Shown one piece after another: positions 1 through 7,232 of a DNA stretch of 13,312 nucleotides. Source of the DNA: an uncultured Acidobacteriota bacterium (lineage in GTDB: Bacteria; Acidobacteriota; JAAYUB01). The notes beneath the pieces are model-generated. The model was not told the origin of the DNA. It did not search any database and worked only from the letters and a program-made list of their open reading frames with translations. The stretch spans positions 1-13,312 of the forward strand of contig CALAMB010000304.1 in the NCBI GenBank assembly GCA_937925645.1. The letters are read 5' to 3'. The first letter of the stretch is position 1. Every line of letters begins with the position of its first letter. Both the position numbers and the translations under genes were made by a program.

Positions 1-1
1 G

Positions 2-55
2 GTCCGGCGGACGGATTACGACAGCTTCTACGGCATGATCTTTTACCCGGCATGA
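2..55 (+). CDS. 3' end of an unidentified upstream gene (partial)
   Basis: Frame 2 is open from the window edge and reads VRRTDYDSFYGMIFYPA before a TGA at 53-55. That TGA overlaps the ATG of the next gene in the ATGA arrangement typical of translationally coupled bacterial genes, which is the main reason to believe this short tail is real. Too little protein is present to assign a family. Its position suggests it is the preceding member of the same catabolic operon. Confidence 0.5.
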   Translation, partial: VRRTDYDSFYGMIFYPA

Positions 56-879
56 CGCGGATCCGCCTCGGCGACGGGGTCGGGGAGGGGAGTTGGATCT
101 TCCACTCCCGGTTTCCCCGATCCGTCAATTTCTACGACGGGGCGGACCTGGTCTCGGTGGTGCCCCCCGAGACCGGAGCCGGCCCCCACGCGGTGGTGAT
201 GGAGCGGCTCCCCGGCGGCGAGACGCCCCGGCTGACGGTGGGCGGCGGCCGGCTGGAAATAGCCGACCGCCGCTACTCCTTCACGGCGGGCGACGTGTAC
301 CACAGCCGCCCCGTTTGGGGCGTTCCCGAGGCGAGCCGCCTGGCGGCGGGAATCGGGTCTTTGAAGGCGTTCATGCGCCGGCACGCTCCCGACGGCAGTC
401 TGGCCCGATGGATGGACGGAGCTCCGCGAAAAGCCATGGTGTCGGCTTTCGACCGGGAACTGATGGTCCGCCTCATCGAGGGGAAGGCCCTCCTCCTGGG
501 CGACGACCCGGCCGCCGGCGCCCGACTCCTGCACGGCGCCGGCCGGGGGCTCACTCCCGCGGGGGACGATTTCATCGCGGGCATGCTCCACGGCTGGCGC
601 TTGCGGGAAAGCTGGTGGGGGATCCCTCGGGCAGCCCGCATCGATGCGGTGTACGCCGAGTGCCGCGCCGCCGGCAATCCGTTCGTGGCGACTTTCCTGC
701 GCGAGGCGCGGGACGGGCGCGTGTTCGAGCGGTTGGAGCACGTGGTCCGTGCCCTGCTCGACGGTTCGTCCGGCGCGGTGGAAATTGCCGCGGCCCGGCT
801 GTTCGCCGTCGGGGCGACGTCCGGCGCGGATCTGGCGGCCGGGCTGGTGACGGCGTTGGAAAACGGGAATAAGGACTGA
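52..879 (+). CDS. allH: DUF2877 protein, AllH-like subunit of oxamate carbamoyltransferase
   Basis: A 275-residue protein of the DUF2877 family (E. coli YlbF/AllH). The visible hallmark is GRGLTPAGDDFIAG at about residues 164-177, matching the family's conserved GLTPxGDDxLxG core. In E. coli the product works with FdrA (AllF) and YlbE (AllG) as oxamate carbamoyltransferase, which converts oxalurate plus phosphate to oxamate plus carbamoyl phosphate in anaerobic allantoin breakdown. All three homologues are adjacent here, which supports the assignment. The ATG overlaps the upstream TGA and no strong Shine-Dalgarno is seen, so translation is probably coupled. The next gene begins 3 bases after the stop. 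No signal peptide or membrane segment is visible, so it is likely cytosolic. The substrate in this organism is inferred, not shown. Confidence 0.85.
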   Translation: MTRIRLGDGVGEGSWIFHSRFPRSVNFYDGADLVSVVPPETGAGPHAVVMERLPGGETPRLTVGGGRLEIADRRYSFTAGDVYHSRPVWGVPEASRLAAGIGSLKAFMRRHAPDGSLARWMDGAPRKAMVSAFDRELMVRLIEGKALLLGDDPAAGARLLHGAGRGLTPAGDDFIAGMLHGWRLRESWWGIPRAARIDAVYAECRAAGNPFVATFLREARDGRVFERLEHVVRALLDGSSGAVEIAAARLFAVGATSGADLAAGLVTALENGNKD

Positions 880-882
880 AGG

Positions 883-2451
883 ATGATCATCAAAGGGAAA
901 ATCAAGCCGGGTGAGTATTTTGATTCCGTGACCCTCATGCTGGTCGGGCGGGACCTGACCGGCCTGGCGGGGGTGCAGGATGCCGCGGTGATCATGGGCA
1001 CCCGGGAAAATCTCGCCATCCTGGAGGCGTCGGGGCTGCTGTGCGCGGAGCTCGCGGCGGCGGGGGAAACCGATCTCCTGCTGGCGGTTAAGGCGGCCGA
1101 CGGGGAGACGGCCGCCCGGGCCCTGGACGCGGCCGAGCGGCTGCTGGCGGAACGGAAAGGCAAGACCGCCGACCAGGCGGCGGGATTTTCCGTCCGGAGC
1201 CTCGATGGGGCGCTCAGGGCGCAGCCCGGGAGCCAGCTCGCCCTGATTTCCGTGGCGGGGCGCTACGCGGCCGCCGAGGCGTGGAACGCCCTTGACCGGG
1301 GATTGCACGTCATGCTGTTTTCCGACAACGTGACGCTGGAATCGGAAATCGCCCTGAAGCGCGCCGCGCGCGATCGGGGGCTGCTGGTCATGGGGCCCGA
1401 CTGCGGGACGGCCATCCTCAACGGCGTCCCCCTGGGTTTCGCCAACGCCGTGGAGCGGGGCGCGGTGGGGATCGTCGCCGCGGCGGGAACCGGGCTGCAG
1501 GAGGTCTCGGTCATCGTGTCCAACGCGGGGGCGGGGATCTCCCAGGCCCTGGGGACGGGCGGGCGCGACGTGAAGGAGGCGGTGGGCGGCATCATGTTCG
1601 TCGAGGCGCTCCAGGCGCTGGCCGGCGATCCGGCGACCGCCGTGATCCTGCTGGTGTCCAAGCCGCCCCACCCGTCGGTGATGGAGCGCGTCGCCGAGAC
1701 CTGCCGGACGATCTCCAAGCCCGTGGTCTCGATTTTTCTGGGCGCGCCGCCCGACGGGGCGGGCGTCTTTTCGACCCACGCCGCCGCCACCCTGGAGGAG
1801 GCCGCCCTCGTGGCGGCGCGCATCGCCCGGGATGGGGCCGCCGCCGCTGCCGAAGCGGCGGGATGCGTCCGCCGGGAGCTGGATGCGCGCGATGCCACCC
1901 TCCTGGCGGAAGCGGACCCGCTGGCGGCGGGGCTGGCCCCCGGGCGGCGGTACCTGCGCGGCCTCTTCAGCGGGGGCACGTTCTGTTCCGAAGCCCAGGT
2001 CATCCTTCGGGGGAAGCTCTCCGCCCTCTGGTCCAACGCGCCAGCGGGCGACGCCCGGGCGCTGGACGACCCCCTCCACAGCCGGGAGAACACCCTGGTG
2101 GACCTGGGCGAGGACGCGTTCACCGTCGGGCGCCCGCACCCCATGATCGACTACGACCTGCGCCAGCGGCGGATGGCCGATGAACTCCGCGATCCCGAGA
2201 CCGCGGTGATCCTGCTGGACGTGGTGCTGGGCTTCGGGTCCCATCCCGATCCGGCCGGGGAGTTGGCGCCGCTGGTTCGGGACGCCGCCGGGAAGGTTTG
2301 CGTCGTCTGCTCGGTGACGGGCACCGACCGCGATCCCCAGAACCGCTCCCGGGTGGAGCGCGCCTTGACGGAGGCCGGGGCCCGGGTCATGCCCTCCAAC
2401 GCCGCCGCGTCGCTCCTGGCGGGGGCCGTCTGCGCGTGCCGGCAACGATGA
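883..2451 (+). CDS. fdrA: FdrA (AllF), acyl-CoA synthetase-like subunit of oxamate carbamoyltransferase
   Basis: A 522-residue FdrA-family protein, a relative of the succinyl-CoA synthetase alpha/beta subunits. A Rossmann-type CoA-binding-like domain begins around residue 117 (LISVAGRYAAAEAWNAL) and contains GPDCGT at 171-176. Ligase-like segments AGTGLQEV (201-208) and GTGGRD (224-229) follow, then KPPHPSVMERV near 260 and a C-terminal half with LLDVVLGFGSHPDPAG. Length and order fit full-length FdrA. In E. coli the AllFGH complex makes carbamoyl phosphate by phosphorolysis of a carbamoyl-amide. The ATG lies 3 bases after allH stops, with a GAAGG-type ribosome site overlapping that stop. The gap after this gene carries the first inverted-repeat element. 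Family assignment is firm; the actual substrate (oxalurate or another ureido compound) is inference. Confidence 0.92.
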   Translation: MIIKGKIKPGEYFDSVTLMLVGRDLTGLAGVQDAAVIMGTRENLAILEASGLLCAELAAAGETDLLLAVKAADGETAARALDAAERLLAERKGKTADQAAGFSVRSLDGALRAQPGSQLALISVAGRYAAAEAWNALDRGLHVMLFSDNVTLESEIALKRAARDRGLLVMGPDCGTAILNGVPLGFANAVERGAVGIVAAAGTGLQEVSVIVSNAGAGISQALGTGGRDVKEAVGGIMFVEALQALAGDPATAVILLVSKPPHPSVMERVAETCRTISKPVVSIFLGAPPDGAGVFSTHAAATLEEAALVAARIARDGAAAAAEAAGCVRRELDARDATLLAEADPLAAGLAPGRRYLRGLFSGGTFCSEAQVILRGKLSALWSNAPAGDARALDDPLHSRENTLVDLGEDAFTVGRPHPMIDYDLRQRRMADELRDPETAVILLDVVLGFGSHPDPAGELAPLVRDAAGKVCVVCSVTGTDRDPQNRSRVERALTEAGARVMPSNAAASLLAGAVCACRQR

Positions 2452-2480
2452 GCGAGGTCTGAAGATGTCCGTGGAGATCA

Positions 2481-2582
2481 TTCACCGCAGAGACGCACAG
2501 ACGCGAAGAAATCCAACTGATCTGTCTGCTGACAACCAGGGCGTCTGCGTCTCCTCTGCGTCTCAGCGCCTCTGCGGTAAAT
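2481..2582. repeat. Inverted-repeat element A (TTCACCGCAGAG family)
   Basis: This fills the fdrA-allG gap. The left arm begins TTCACCGCAGAGACGC at 2481. The right arm ends at 2582, and its reverse complement begins TTTACCGCAGAGGCGC; about 20 of the first 24 positions pair. The RNA would fold into an imperfect hairpin about 100 nt long. The same family occurs again at 7233-7331. The element starts 29 bases after the fdrA stop and ends just before the allG ribosome site (AGGAG at 2586-2590). Its sequence is clearly repeat-like rather than coding. Confidence 0.85.
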
Positions 2583-2595
2583 AGCAGGAGTACCG

Positions 2596-4002
2596 ATGCC
2601 TATCGAGGACTTGTTTGGTGACGGATTGAAGGTGATCAACATCGGCCTGGAGAGCTTCGCCACCGGCATCCGGCAGGCGGGCGGGGAGGCGGTCCACGTG
2701 GAGTGGCGTCCGCCGGCCGAGATCGCGCCCGGTCTGATGGAACGCGTCCGGGCGCACGCCGGGGCGATCCGGACCGCCAACGCCGAAGCGGCGAAGCGTT
2801 TTCTCGCGGGGGCCCCCTTCGTCGTGGGGATGGGCCGGGCCGGGGAGGTCATCCCCGGGATGCGGCGGGATCTTCTGCTCCACGCCGGTCCGCCGGTGGA
2901 CTGGGCGCGGATGTGCGGCCCCATGCGCGGCGCCGTCCTGGGCGCCCTGATCTACGAGGGGATGGCCGCCACGCCCGCCGACGCGGAAAGACTGGCCGCC
3001 GCGGGCAAGGTTTCTTTCGCCCCCTGCCACGAGCACGGCGCCGTCGGGCCCATGGCCGGCGTGGTGTCGTGGTCCATGCCGGTGTTCGTCATCCGCAACG
3101 AGACCTTCGGCAACCTCGCCTTCACGACGCAGAACGAGGGGCTCGGCAAGGTCCTCCGCTACGGGGCCTATGGCGAGGACGTCATCCGCCGCCTGAAGTG
3201 GATGGAGGAGACGCTCTATCCCGCCCTGCGGCAGGCCGTCGAGCACCTGGGCCGGATCGACCTCAAGGCCGTCATCGCCCAGGCCCTCCACATGGGGGAC
3301 GAGGTCCACAACCGCAACCGGGCGGCCACCTCGCTCCTGTACCGGACGCTGGCGCCGGCGGTGGTGCGCACGGCCCCCGACCCTGGCACGGCGGCCGCGG
3401 TGCTCGAGTTCATCGGCGGCAACGACCATTTTTTCCTCAACCTCTCCATGGCCGCCTGCAAGGCGCTGCTGGATCCCCTGGCGGGAATCCCCGGCTGCAG
3501 CCTCGTGACGGTCATGGCGCGCAACGGCACCGAGTTCGGAGTGAAGCTCGCGGGCACGGGCGGGCGATGGTTCACGGGGCCGGCCCCGGTGCCCGACGCC
3601 CTCTATTTCCCCGGCTTTTCCAAGGCCGATGCCAATCCGGACATCGGTGACAGCGCCATCACCGAGACGGGCAGCCTCGGCGGATTCGCCATCGCCGCGG
3701 CCCCGGCCATCGTGCAGTTCGTCGGGGGGAGCGCCGCCGACGCCGCGCAGTACACCCTGCAGATGTACGAGATCACCGAGACCGAGCACACCGCCTGGCA
3801 GATCCCCGGACTCAACTTCCGCGGGACGCCGGTGGGGATCGACGCCGTGAAGGTGGTCTCGACGGGGATTCTCCCATTCATCGACACCGGCGTCGCCCAC
3901 CGGGACGCCGGCGTCGGGCAGGTGGGCGCGGGGGTCCTGACCGCACCCATGGAGCCGTTCCGGAGAGCGTTCGAGGCCTTCGCGGAAACACTAAATCAAT
4001 GA
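2596..4002 (+). CDS. allG: DUF1116 protein, AllG (YlbE)-like subunit of oxamate carbamoyltransferase
   Basis: A 468-residue DUF1116 protein, full length for the family. Conserved blocks visible in order are CHEHGAVGPMAG (144-155), MGDEVHNRNRA (233-243), GGNDHFFLN, ARNGTEFGVK, GDSAITETGSLGGFA and, near the end, FIDTGVAHRDAGVGQVGAG. This is the homologue of E. coli YlbE/AllG, the third component of oxamate carbamoyltransferase. Start choice: ATG at 2596 with AGGAG 5 bases upstream, immediately after the inverted repeat. The stop is followed one base later by the next inverted-repeat element. With allH and fdrA it forms a complete set, so carbamoyl phosphate formation is expected. A carbamate kinase, the usual partner, is not in the window and could lie upstream of base 1. 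Confidence 0.92.
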   Translation: MPIEDLFGDGLKVINIGLESFATGIRQAGGEAVHVEWRPPAEIAPGLMERVRAHAGAIRTANAEAAKRFLAGAPFVVGMGRAGEVIPGMRRDLLLHAGPPVDWARMCGPMRGAVLGALIYEGMAATPADAERLAAAGKVSFAPCHEHGAVGPMAGVVSWSMPVFVIRNETFGNLAFTTQNEGLGKVLRYGAYGEDVIRRLKWMEETLYPALRQAVEHLGRIDLKAVIAQALHMGDEVHNRNRAATSLLYRTLAPAVVRTAPDPGTAAAVLEFIGGNDHFFLNLSMAACKALLDPLAGIPGCSLVTVMARNGTEFGVKLAGTGGRWFTGPAPVPDALYFPGFSKADANPDIGDSAITETGSLGGFAIAAAPAIVQFVGGSAADAAQYTLQMYEITETEHTAWQIPGLNFRGTPVGIDAVKVVSTGILPFIDTGVAHRDAGVGQVGAGVLTAPMEPFRRAFEAFAETLNQ

Positions 4003-4003
4003 A

Positions 4004-4169
4004 ACCACGAAATACACGAAATACACAAAAGGGTTTGGGGAATCCGAATCGAGGTCGGCATCGGGATCGAGAATCTGATTCCGATCGCGCTCGGTCATTT
4101 AACCTGATGCCGAAAACGATTCCGATTTGGACCTTGAAACCCTTTTGTGTATTTCGTGTATTTCGTGGT
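4004..4169. repeat. Inverted-repeat element B (ACCACGAAATACACG family), perfect 33-bp ends
   Basis: The left arm (4004-4036) and right arm (4137-4169) are exact reverse complements over 33 bases, starting ACCACGAAATACACGAAA and finishing in AAAAGGGTTT. Complementarity continues imperfectly inside: GAATCG...TCGGCATC on the left matches the reverse complement of the right interior. The whole 166-base element should therefore fold as one long hairpin with a core rich in ATCGG-like motifs. It starts one base after the allG stop and ends 8 bases before the ribosome site of the cyclase gene. The open frames crossing it are artefacts of the repeat. Confidence 0.93.
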
Positions 4170-4177
4170 CATATCCT

Positions 4178-4182
4178 GGAGG
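4178..4182 (+). promoter_or_regulatory. Ribosome binding site deciding the cyclase start
   Basis: GGAGG lies 4 bases before the ATG at 4187. An upstream in-frame ATG at 4127 would translate through the repeat's right arm (MDLETLLCISCISW...), which is repeat sequence, so 4187 is the preferred start. Confidence 0.75.
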
Positions 4183-4186
4183 AACC

Positions 4187-5005
4187 ATGCAAAATGACAA
4201 GTTCTTGCAGTTCATGAGCGGGGTGCGGATGGTGGACCTGACCCAGCGGCTGAGCGTGCACACGCCGCCCTGGCCCAGCTACATGCCCCTGGGGATCCAG
4301 TACTTCAAGCGTATCGCCGGGGCCCACATGGGGCAGGGCGCCAACGGCCAGATCATCACCACCAGCAATCATGTGGGCACCCACATGGATGGCGAGGTGC
4401 ACTTCCATCCCAGCGGGCGCCCCATCGGGGACGTGCCCATGGAGGAATGGGTGGGCCCGGGCGCCGTGGCCGACATCTCGGACGAGGTGTCGGACTACAG
4501 CCTGTACAGTCCCGAGATGATCACCCGGAAAGTGGCGGTGCAAAAGGGCGACATCCTGATCATCAACACCGGTTACCACCGCTACGCCTGGGACCAGCCC
4601 GAGGCCGACGAGCTGCGCTACTTCGTCAAACACCCCGGTCCGGGGCCGGGATTCCACGAGTGGGCGCTGGACATGGAGCTGAAGTGGATCGGCGTGGACT
4701 GCGGCTCGGCGGATCACCCCATGAACACCATCATCCGGAACTGGCACCCCGCCCGCTTCCTGGAGGCGGAGGCCAAGCTGAAGCAGGACCACGGCCAGGC
4801 GTGGGACGAGATGTTCCCGCCCGACGTCTACTACCAGGTGATGCACCTGAAACTCTTCCCGAAGAAACTGGTGCACGCCGAGAACCTGGGCGGCGAGATC
4901 GACCGGGTCAGCAACCAGCGGGTGTGGATCGGCTGCTTCCCGCTGCGCGGCATTGAGCTGGAGTCGTCCATGTGCCGCATCGTCGCCCTGCTGCCACCAC
5001 AGTGA
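4187..5005 (+). CDS. Cyclase-family (kynurenine formamidase-like) metal-dependent hydrolase
   Basis: A 272-residue protein starting MQNDKFLQFMSG. It contains the cyclase-family (PF04199) metal motif HVGTHMDGEVH at residues 62-72, giving His62, His66, Asp68 and His72 as metal ligands. GDILIINTGYHRYAW and a later HAENLGGEID segment are also typical of the family. Members hydrolyse amide or ring bonds, for example N-formylkynurenine and isatin; the family name does not fix a substrate. Between an oxamate carbamoyltransferase set and a molybdenum hydroxylase, a ring-opening or amide-hydrolysing step on an oxidised N-heterocycle is plausible (inference). No signal peptide is seen. The stop is directly followed by the left arm of an inverted-repeat element. 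Confidence 0.87.
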   Translation: MQNDKFLQFMSGVRMVDLTQRLSVHTPPWPSYMPLGIQYFKRIAGAHMGQGANGQIITTSNHVGTHMDGEVHFHPSGRPIGDVPMEEWVGPGAVADISDEVSDYSLYSPEMITRKVAVQKGDILIINTGYHRYAWDQPEADELRYFVKHPGPGPGFHEWALDMELKWIGVDCGSADHPMNTIIRNWHPARFLEAEAKLKQDHGQAWDEMFPPDVYYQVMHLKLFPKKLVHAENLGGEIDRVSNQRVWIGCFPLRGIELESSMCRIVALLPPQ

Positions 5006-5081
5006 ACCACGAAATACACGAAACACACGAAAGGGGTCCAGCGGTTGGCAAGTTGATCGGGCGGAATTGACACAGTGATCC

Positions 5082-5086
5082 GGAGG
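5082..5086 (+). promoter_or_regulatory. Ribosome binding site of the GxxExxY gene
   Basis: GGAGG ends 8 bases before the ATG at 5095. This favours 5095 over the adjacent in-frame GTG at 5092. Confidence 0.65.
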
Positions 5087-5094
5087 ATGGTGTG

Positions 5095-5544
5095 ATGGAG
5101 GGAACCGACGTGACGTGGCCGGACGAGTGGCGCGGTTTTCTTGAAGTGCACGAGCCGGAGGGGGCATATGACACGCTGCTATACCGCGATGAAGTTTATG
5201 CGATCCAAGGAGCTGTGTTCGAGGTCTATCGGGAGATGGGCTGCGGTTTTCTGGAATCCGTTTACCAGGAGTGCATGGAGCGGGAGTTGACGGAACGAAA
5301 GATCCCATTCGAATCACAGAAAGAGCTGAGCCTGATCTATAAACAAAAAGCGCTGAGACAGACGTTCAAGCCGGACCTGGTGTGTTATGGGAAGATCATC
5401 GTCGAGTTGAAAGCGGTCAAAGAGATCAATGACCAACTCCGCGCCCAGGTGTTCAACTATCTTCGCACGAGCAAATTGCGTCTCGGATTGCTGGTCAACT
5501 TCGGCCATTACCCCAAAGCCACCGTCGAACGGATCATCCTTTGA
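5095..5544 (+). CDS. GxxExxY protein, PD-(D/E)XK nuclease-like
   Basis: A 149-residue member of the GxxExxY family (PD-(D/E)XK nuclease superfamily). The name-giving motif is GFLESVY at 51-57. A nuclease-like core follows: PD at 93-94, then VELK with Glu104 and Lys106 (the PD...ExK pattern), then Gln118 and NYL at 121-123, and a family-typical GLLVNFG end. All putative catalytic residues are present, so the gene looks intact. The first 30 or so residues are not typical of the family. The biological role of the family is not established. Codon use is less G+C-rich than the metabolic neighbours, and the gene sits between the two ACCACGAAATACACG arms. It therefore looks like an insertion into the operon rather than part of the pathway. 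Confidence 0.88.
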   Translation: MEGTDVTWPDEWRGFLEVHEPEGAYDTLLYRDEVYAIQGAVFEVYREMGCGFLESVYQECMERELTERKIPFESQKELSLIYKQKALRQTFKPDLVCYGKIIVELKAVKEINDQLRAQVFNYLRTSKLRLGLLVNFGHYPKATVERIIL

Positions 5545-5632
5545 GCAATTATAATTGGCGGTGCATGAAGTGATCTCCATGATTGAAACCAGTTCGTGTA
5601 TTTTGTGTATTTCGTGGTAACGAGGAGCGAGT

Positions 5633-6523
5633 ATGCCCATCCTGCATGATTTCGAGTACGTGAAGCCGGAGACGGTGGACGAGGCGGTGGCCGTGCTCTC
5701 GCGGCACGGCGCCGACGCTGCAGTCCTGGCCGGCGGGACCGACCTGGTGGGATGGCTGCGCGACGAGATCGTCGCGCCGGCGGTGGTCGTGGACATCAAA
5801 TCCATTTCCGAACTGTGCGCCATCACCCGCGCCGACGGCTGCCTGCGCATCGGCGCCGCCGTGCCGTTCAACGTCATCCACCGACACGCCGAAGTGGTCC
5901 GCCTCCTTCCTGTCCTGGCGGAAGCGGCGGGGCGGGTGGGATCGTGCGGACTGCGCAACCGCGCCACGCTGGCGGGCAACATCTGCTCGGCCGTCCCCTG
6001 CTGCGACGGCGGTCCGCCCCTGCTGGTCCTGGAGGCGGAGGTGGAGTTGGCCGGTCCCGGCGGGCTGCGCCGCGTCCCCGTCACCGACTGGTTCATCGAG
6101 AAGCGCCGCACGGCGCGCGCCGCCGACGAACTGGTCACGGCGGTCCGGATCCCCCTGCCGGCGGAACCCCACGGCGCCGCCTACATCAAGCTGGGGCGCT
6201 ATCGCGGGGAGGATCTCGCCCAGGCCTCGGTGGCGGTCCTGTCGCTGCCCGGCCATGTCCGGCGCGTCGCGTTCGGCGCCCTGGCGGCCAAGCCCTTCCG
6301 GGCCGGGAAGCTCGAGGCGCTTCTGGCGGGCCGGCCGCTCACGGACGCCCTGATCGATGAAGCCAGGAGTCTTCTGTCCGAGGAGATCGCGCCCATCACC
6401 GACGTGCGGGCGACGAAGGAATACCGCCGCCTGGCGACGGCGGTCATGCTGGAGCGGGCCCTCCGGGCGGCGGACGACCGGCTGGCGGGCCGTGGCCCCG
6501 CCTATGGAGATAGACTAATTTGA
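5633..6523 (+). CDS. FAD-binding subunit of a xanthine dehydrogenase-family molybdenum hydroxylase
   Basis: A 296-residue medium subunit. The FAD-binding PCMH domain shows LAGGTDL (32-38) and LRNRATLAGNICSAVPCCD (107-125), the second FAD-contact segment. A C-terminal CO-dehydrogenase flavoprotein-type domain follows from about residue 180 (YIKLGRYRGEDLAQASVAV). Length is normal, and there is no extra insertion of the kind that carries a 4Fe-4S cluster in 4-hydroxybenzoyl-CoA reductase. It passes electrons from the Fe-S subunit to an acceptor. The ATG is preceded by GAGGAG 5 bases upstream, just after the right arm of element C. The gene order FAD, Fe-S, Moco is complete. A cytoplasmic enzyme is expected, since no twin-arginine signal is visible. 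Confidence 0.92.
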   Translation: MPILHDFEYVKPETVDEAVAVLSRHGADAAVLAGGTDLVGWLRDEIVAPAVVVDIKSISELCAITRADGCLRIGAAVPFNVIHRHAEVVRLLPVLAEAAGRVGSCGLRNRATLAGNICSAVPCCDGGPPLLVLEAEVELAGPGGLRRVPVTDWFIEKRRTARAADELVTAVRIPLPAEPHGAAYIKLGRYRGEDLAQASVAVLSLPGHVRRVAFGALAAKPFRAGKLEALLAGRPLTDALIDEARSLLSEEIAPITDVRATKEYRRLATAVMLERALRAADDRLAGRGPAYGDRLI

Positions 6524-6727
6524 ACCACGAAATACACGAAATACACCAAAGGGATATCCGGACCGAAATCGGGATCGGTATCGGTATCGTTATCGGTATC
6601 GAAATCGGTATCGATGGCCGGAATCGATCCGCGAATCGATGGTCGATTGCGACCCCGATACCGATGCCGATTTGGGCAATGAATCCAGGATTGAAATGCC
6701 TTTCGTGTATTTCGTGTATTTCGTGGT
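6524..6727. repeat. Inverted-repeat element D (ACCACGAAATACACG family) with hexamer core
   Basis: The left end ACCACGAAATACACGAAA begins on the base after the FAD-subunit stop. The right end (6701-6727) is its reverse complement, with one mismatch in about 28 positions. Inside, AAATCGGGATCGGTATCG on the left pairs with the right interior (around 6656-6673) at all but one position. The roughly 200-base element can therefore form a long hairpin. Its ends match elements B and C. The downstream gene's start lies 24 bases after the element. Confidence 0.92.
6568..6614 (+). repeat. Period-6 (ATCGGT)n-like repeat in the core of element D
   Basis: A run of degenerate hexamers of the ATCGGT type, about eight units. 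It would translate to an alternating Gly-Ile pattern (GIGIVIGIEIG), which is a repeat artefact and not a protein. Element B's core carries related but less regular ATCGG-like motifs. Confidence 0.8.
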
Positions 6728-6751
6728 CACTGTCGGATTGAGGCGATAAAC

Positions 6752-7219
6752 ATGAAGAAGACGATTCAATTTTCGCTCAACGGCGAAGCGCGGACGCTGG
6801 ATGTGGAGCCGTGGGAGATCCTGCTGGATGTCCTGCGGGAGCGCCTCGGCGTCAAGAGCCCGAAGGTGGGGTGCGAGCGCGGCGAGTGCGGCGCCTGCAC
6901 CGTGCTCCTGGACGGGTTGCCGGTCCGGAGCTGCCTGATCCTGGCGGTGGAGGCGGACGGCCGCGGCGTGGTGACGGTGGAAGGCCTGAACCACGGGGGT
7001 CTCTCGAAACTCCAGCAGTCCTTCGTGGAACACAACAGCTTCCAGTGCGGCTACTGCGCCCCGGGCATCGTCGTGGCCGCCACGGAGCTGCTGCAGCGCA
7101 ACCCTGCCCCGGACCGCGCGGCCGTGCAGGAAGCCCTGGACGGACACCTGTGCCGGTGCACCGGCTACACGCCCATCCTGGACGCCGTCGTCGCCGCCGG
7201 TCAGCCGGAGAAGAAATGA
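6752..7219 (+). CDS. 2x[2Fe-2S] subunit of a xanthine dehydrogenase-family hydroxylase
   Basis: A 155-residue small subunit of the molybdenum hydroxylase. The N-terminal plant-ferredoxin-type cluster uses Cys41, Cys46, Cys49 (CERGECGAC) and Cys61. The C-terminal helical-bundle cluster uses Cys99 and Cys102 (CGYC) and Cys134 and Cys136 (CRC). All eight ligands are present and the length is standard, so it should carry electrons from the Moco centre to FAD. The ATG follows a GAGG ribosome site close to the right end of element D. It lies between the FAD and Moco subunits, and all three are presumably transcribed together despite the repeats between them. Confidence 0.95.
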   Translation: MKKTIQFSLNGEARTLDVEPWEILLDVLRERLGVKSPKVGCERGECGACTVLLDGLPVRSCLILAVEADGRGVVTVEGLNHGGLSKLQQSFVEHNSFQCGYCAPGIVVAATELLQRNPAPDRAAVQEALDGHLCRCTGYTPILDAVVAAGQPEKK

Positions 7220-7232
7220 TCGGCGGGACAAG

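Larger units (their letters stand above)
5006..5618. mobile_element. Inverted-repeat element C carrying a GxxExxY nuclease-like gene
   Basis: The left end (from 5006) reads ACCACGAAATACACGAAAC. The right end (5593-5618) is its reverse complement at 24 of 26 positions. These are the same ends as elements B and D, but the roughly 560 bases between them hold a gene (5095-5544) instead of an ATCGG-rich hairpin core. The insert is visibly richer in A+T than the flanking metabolic genes. It starts on the base after the cyclase stop and ends just before the ribosome site of the FAD-subunit gene. No target-site duplication is evident. Calling it mobile is inference from the shared ends and the nuclease-like cargo; the repeats and gene are directly visible. 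Confidence 0.55.

Noticed and set aside
43..2481. 812-codon open frame on the minus strand, opposite allH and fdrA
   Set aside because: It is Arg/Gly/Pro/His-rich with no domain and lies antisense to two well-supported genes. Long antisense frames are expected in GC-rich DNA.
2481..2582. Rho-independent terminator within the operon at the fdrA-allG gap
   Set aside because: The hairpin is imperfect, lacks a T-run, belongs to a repeat family also present at 7233-7331, and separates subunits that should be co-expressed.
3999..4217. Short plus-strand frame (MKPRNTRNTQKG...) across element B
   Set aside because: It is translation of the inverted-repeat arms. The frame depends on repeat sequence and runs into the cyclase gene out of frame.
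6520..6741. Short frame encoding a Gly-Ile alternating peptide across element D
   Set aside because: It is the translation of a degenerate hexamer DNA repeat inside a hairpin element, with repeat arms at both ends.
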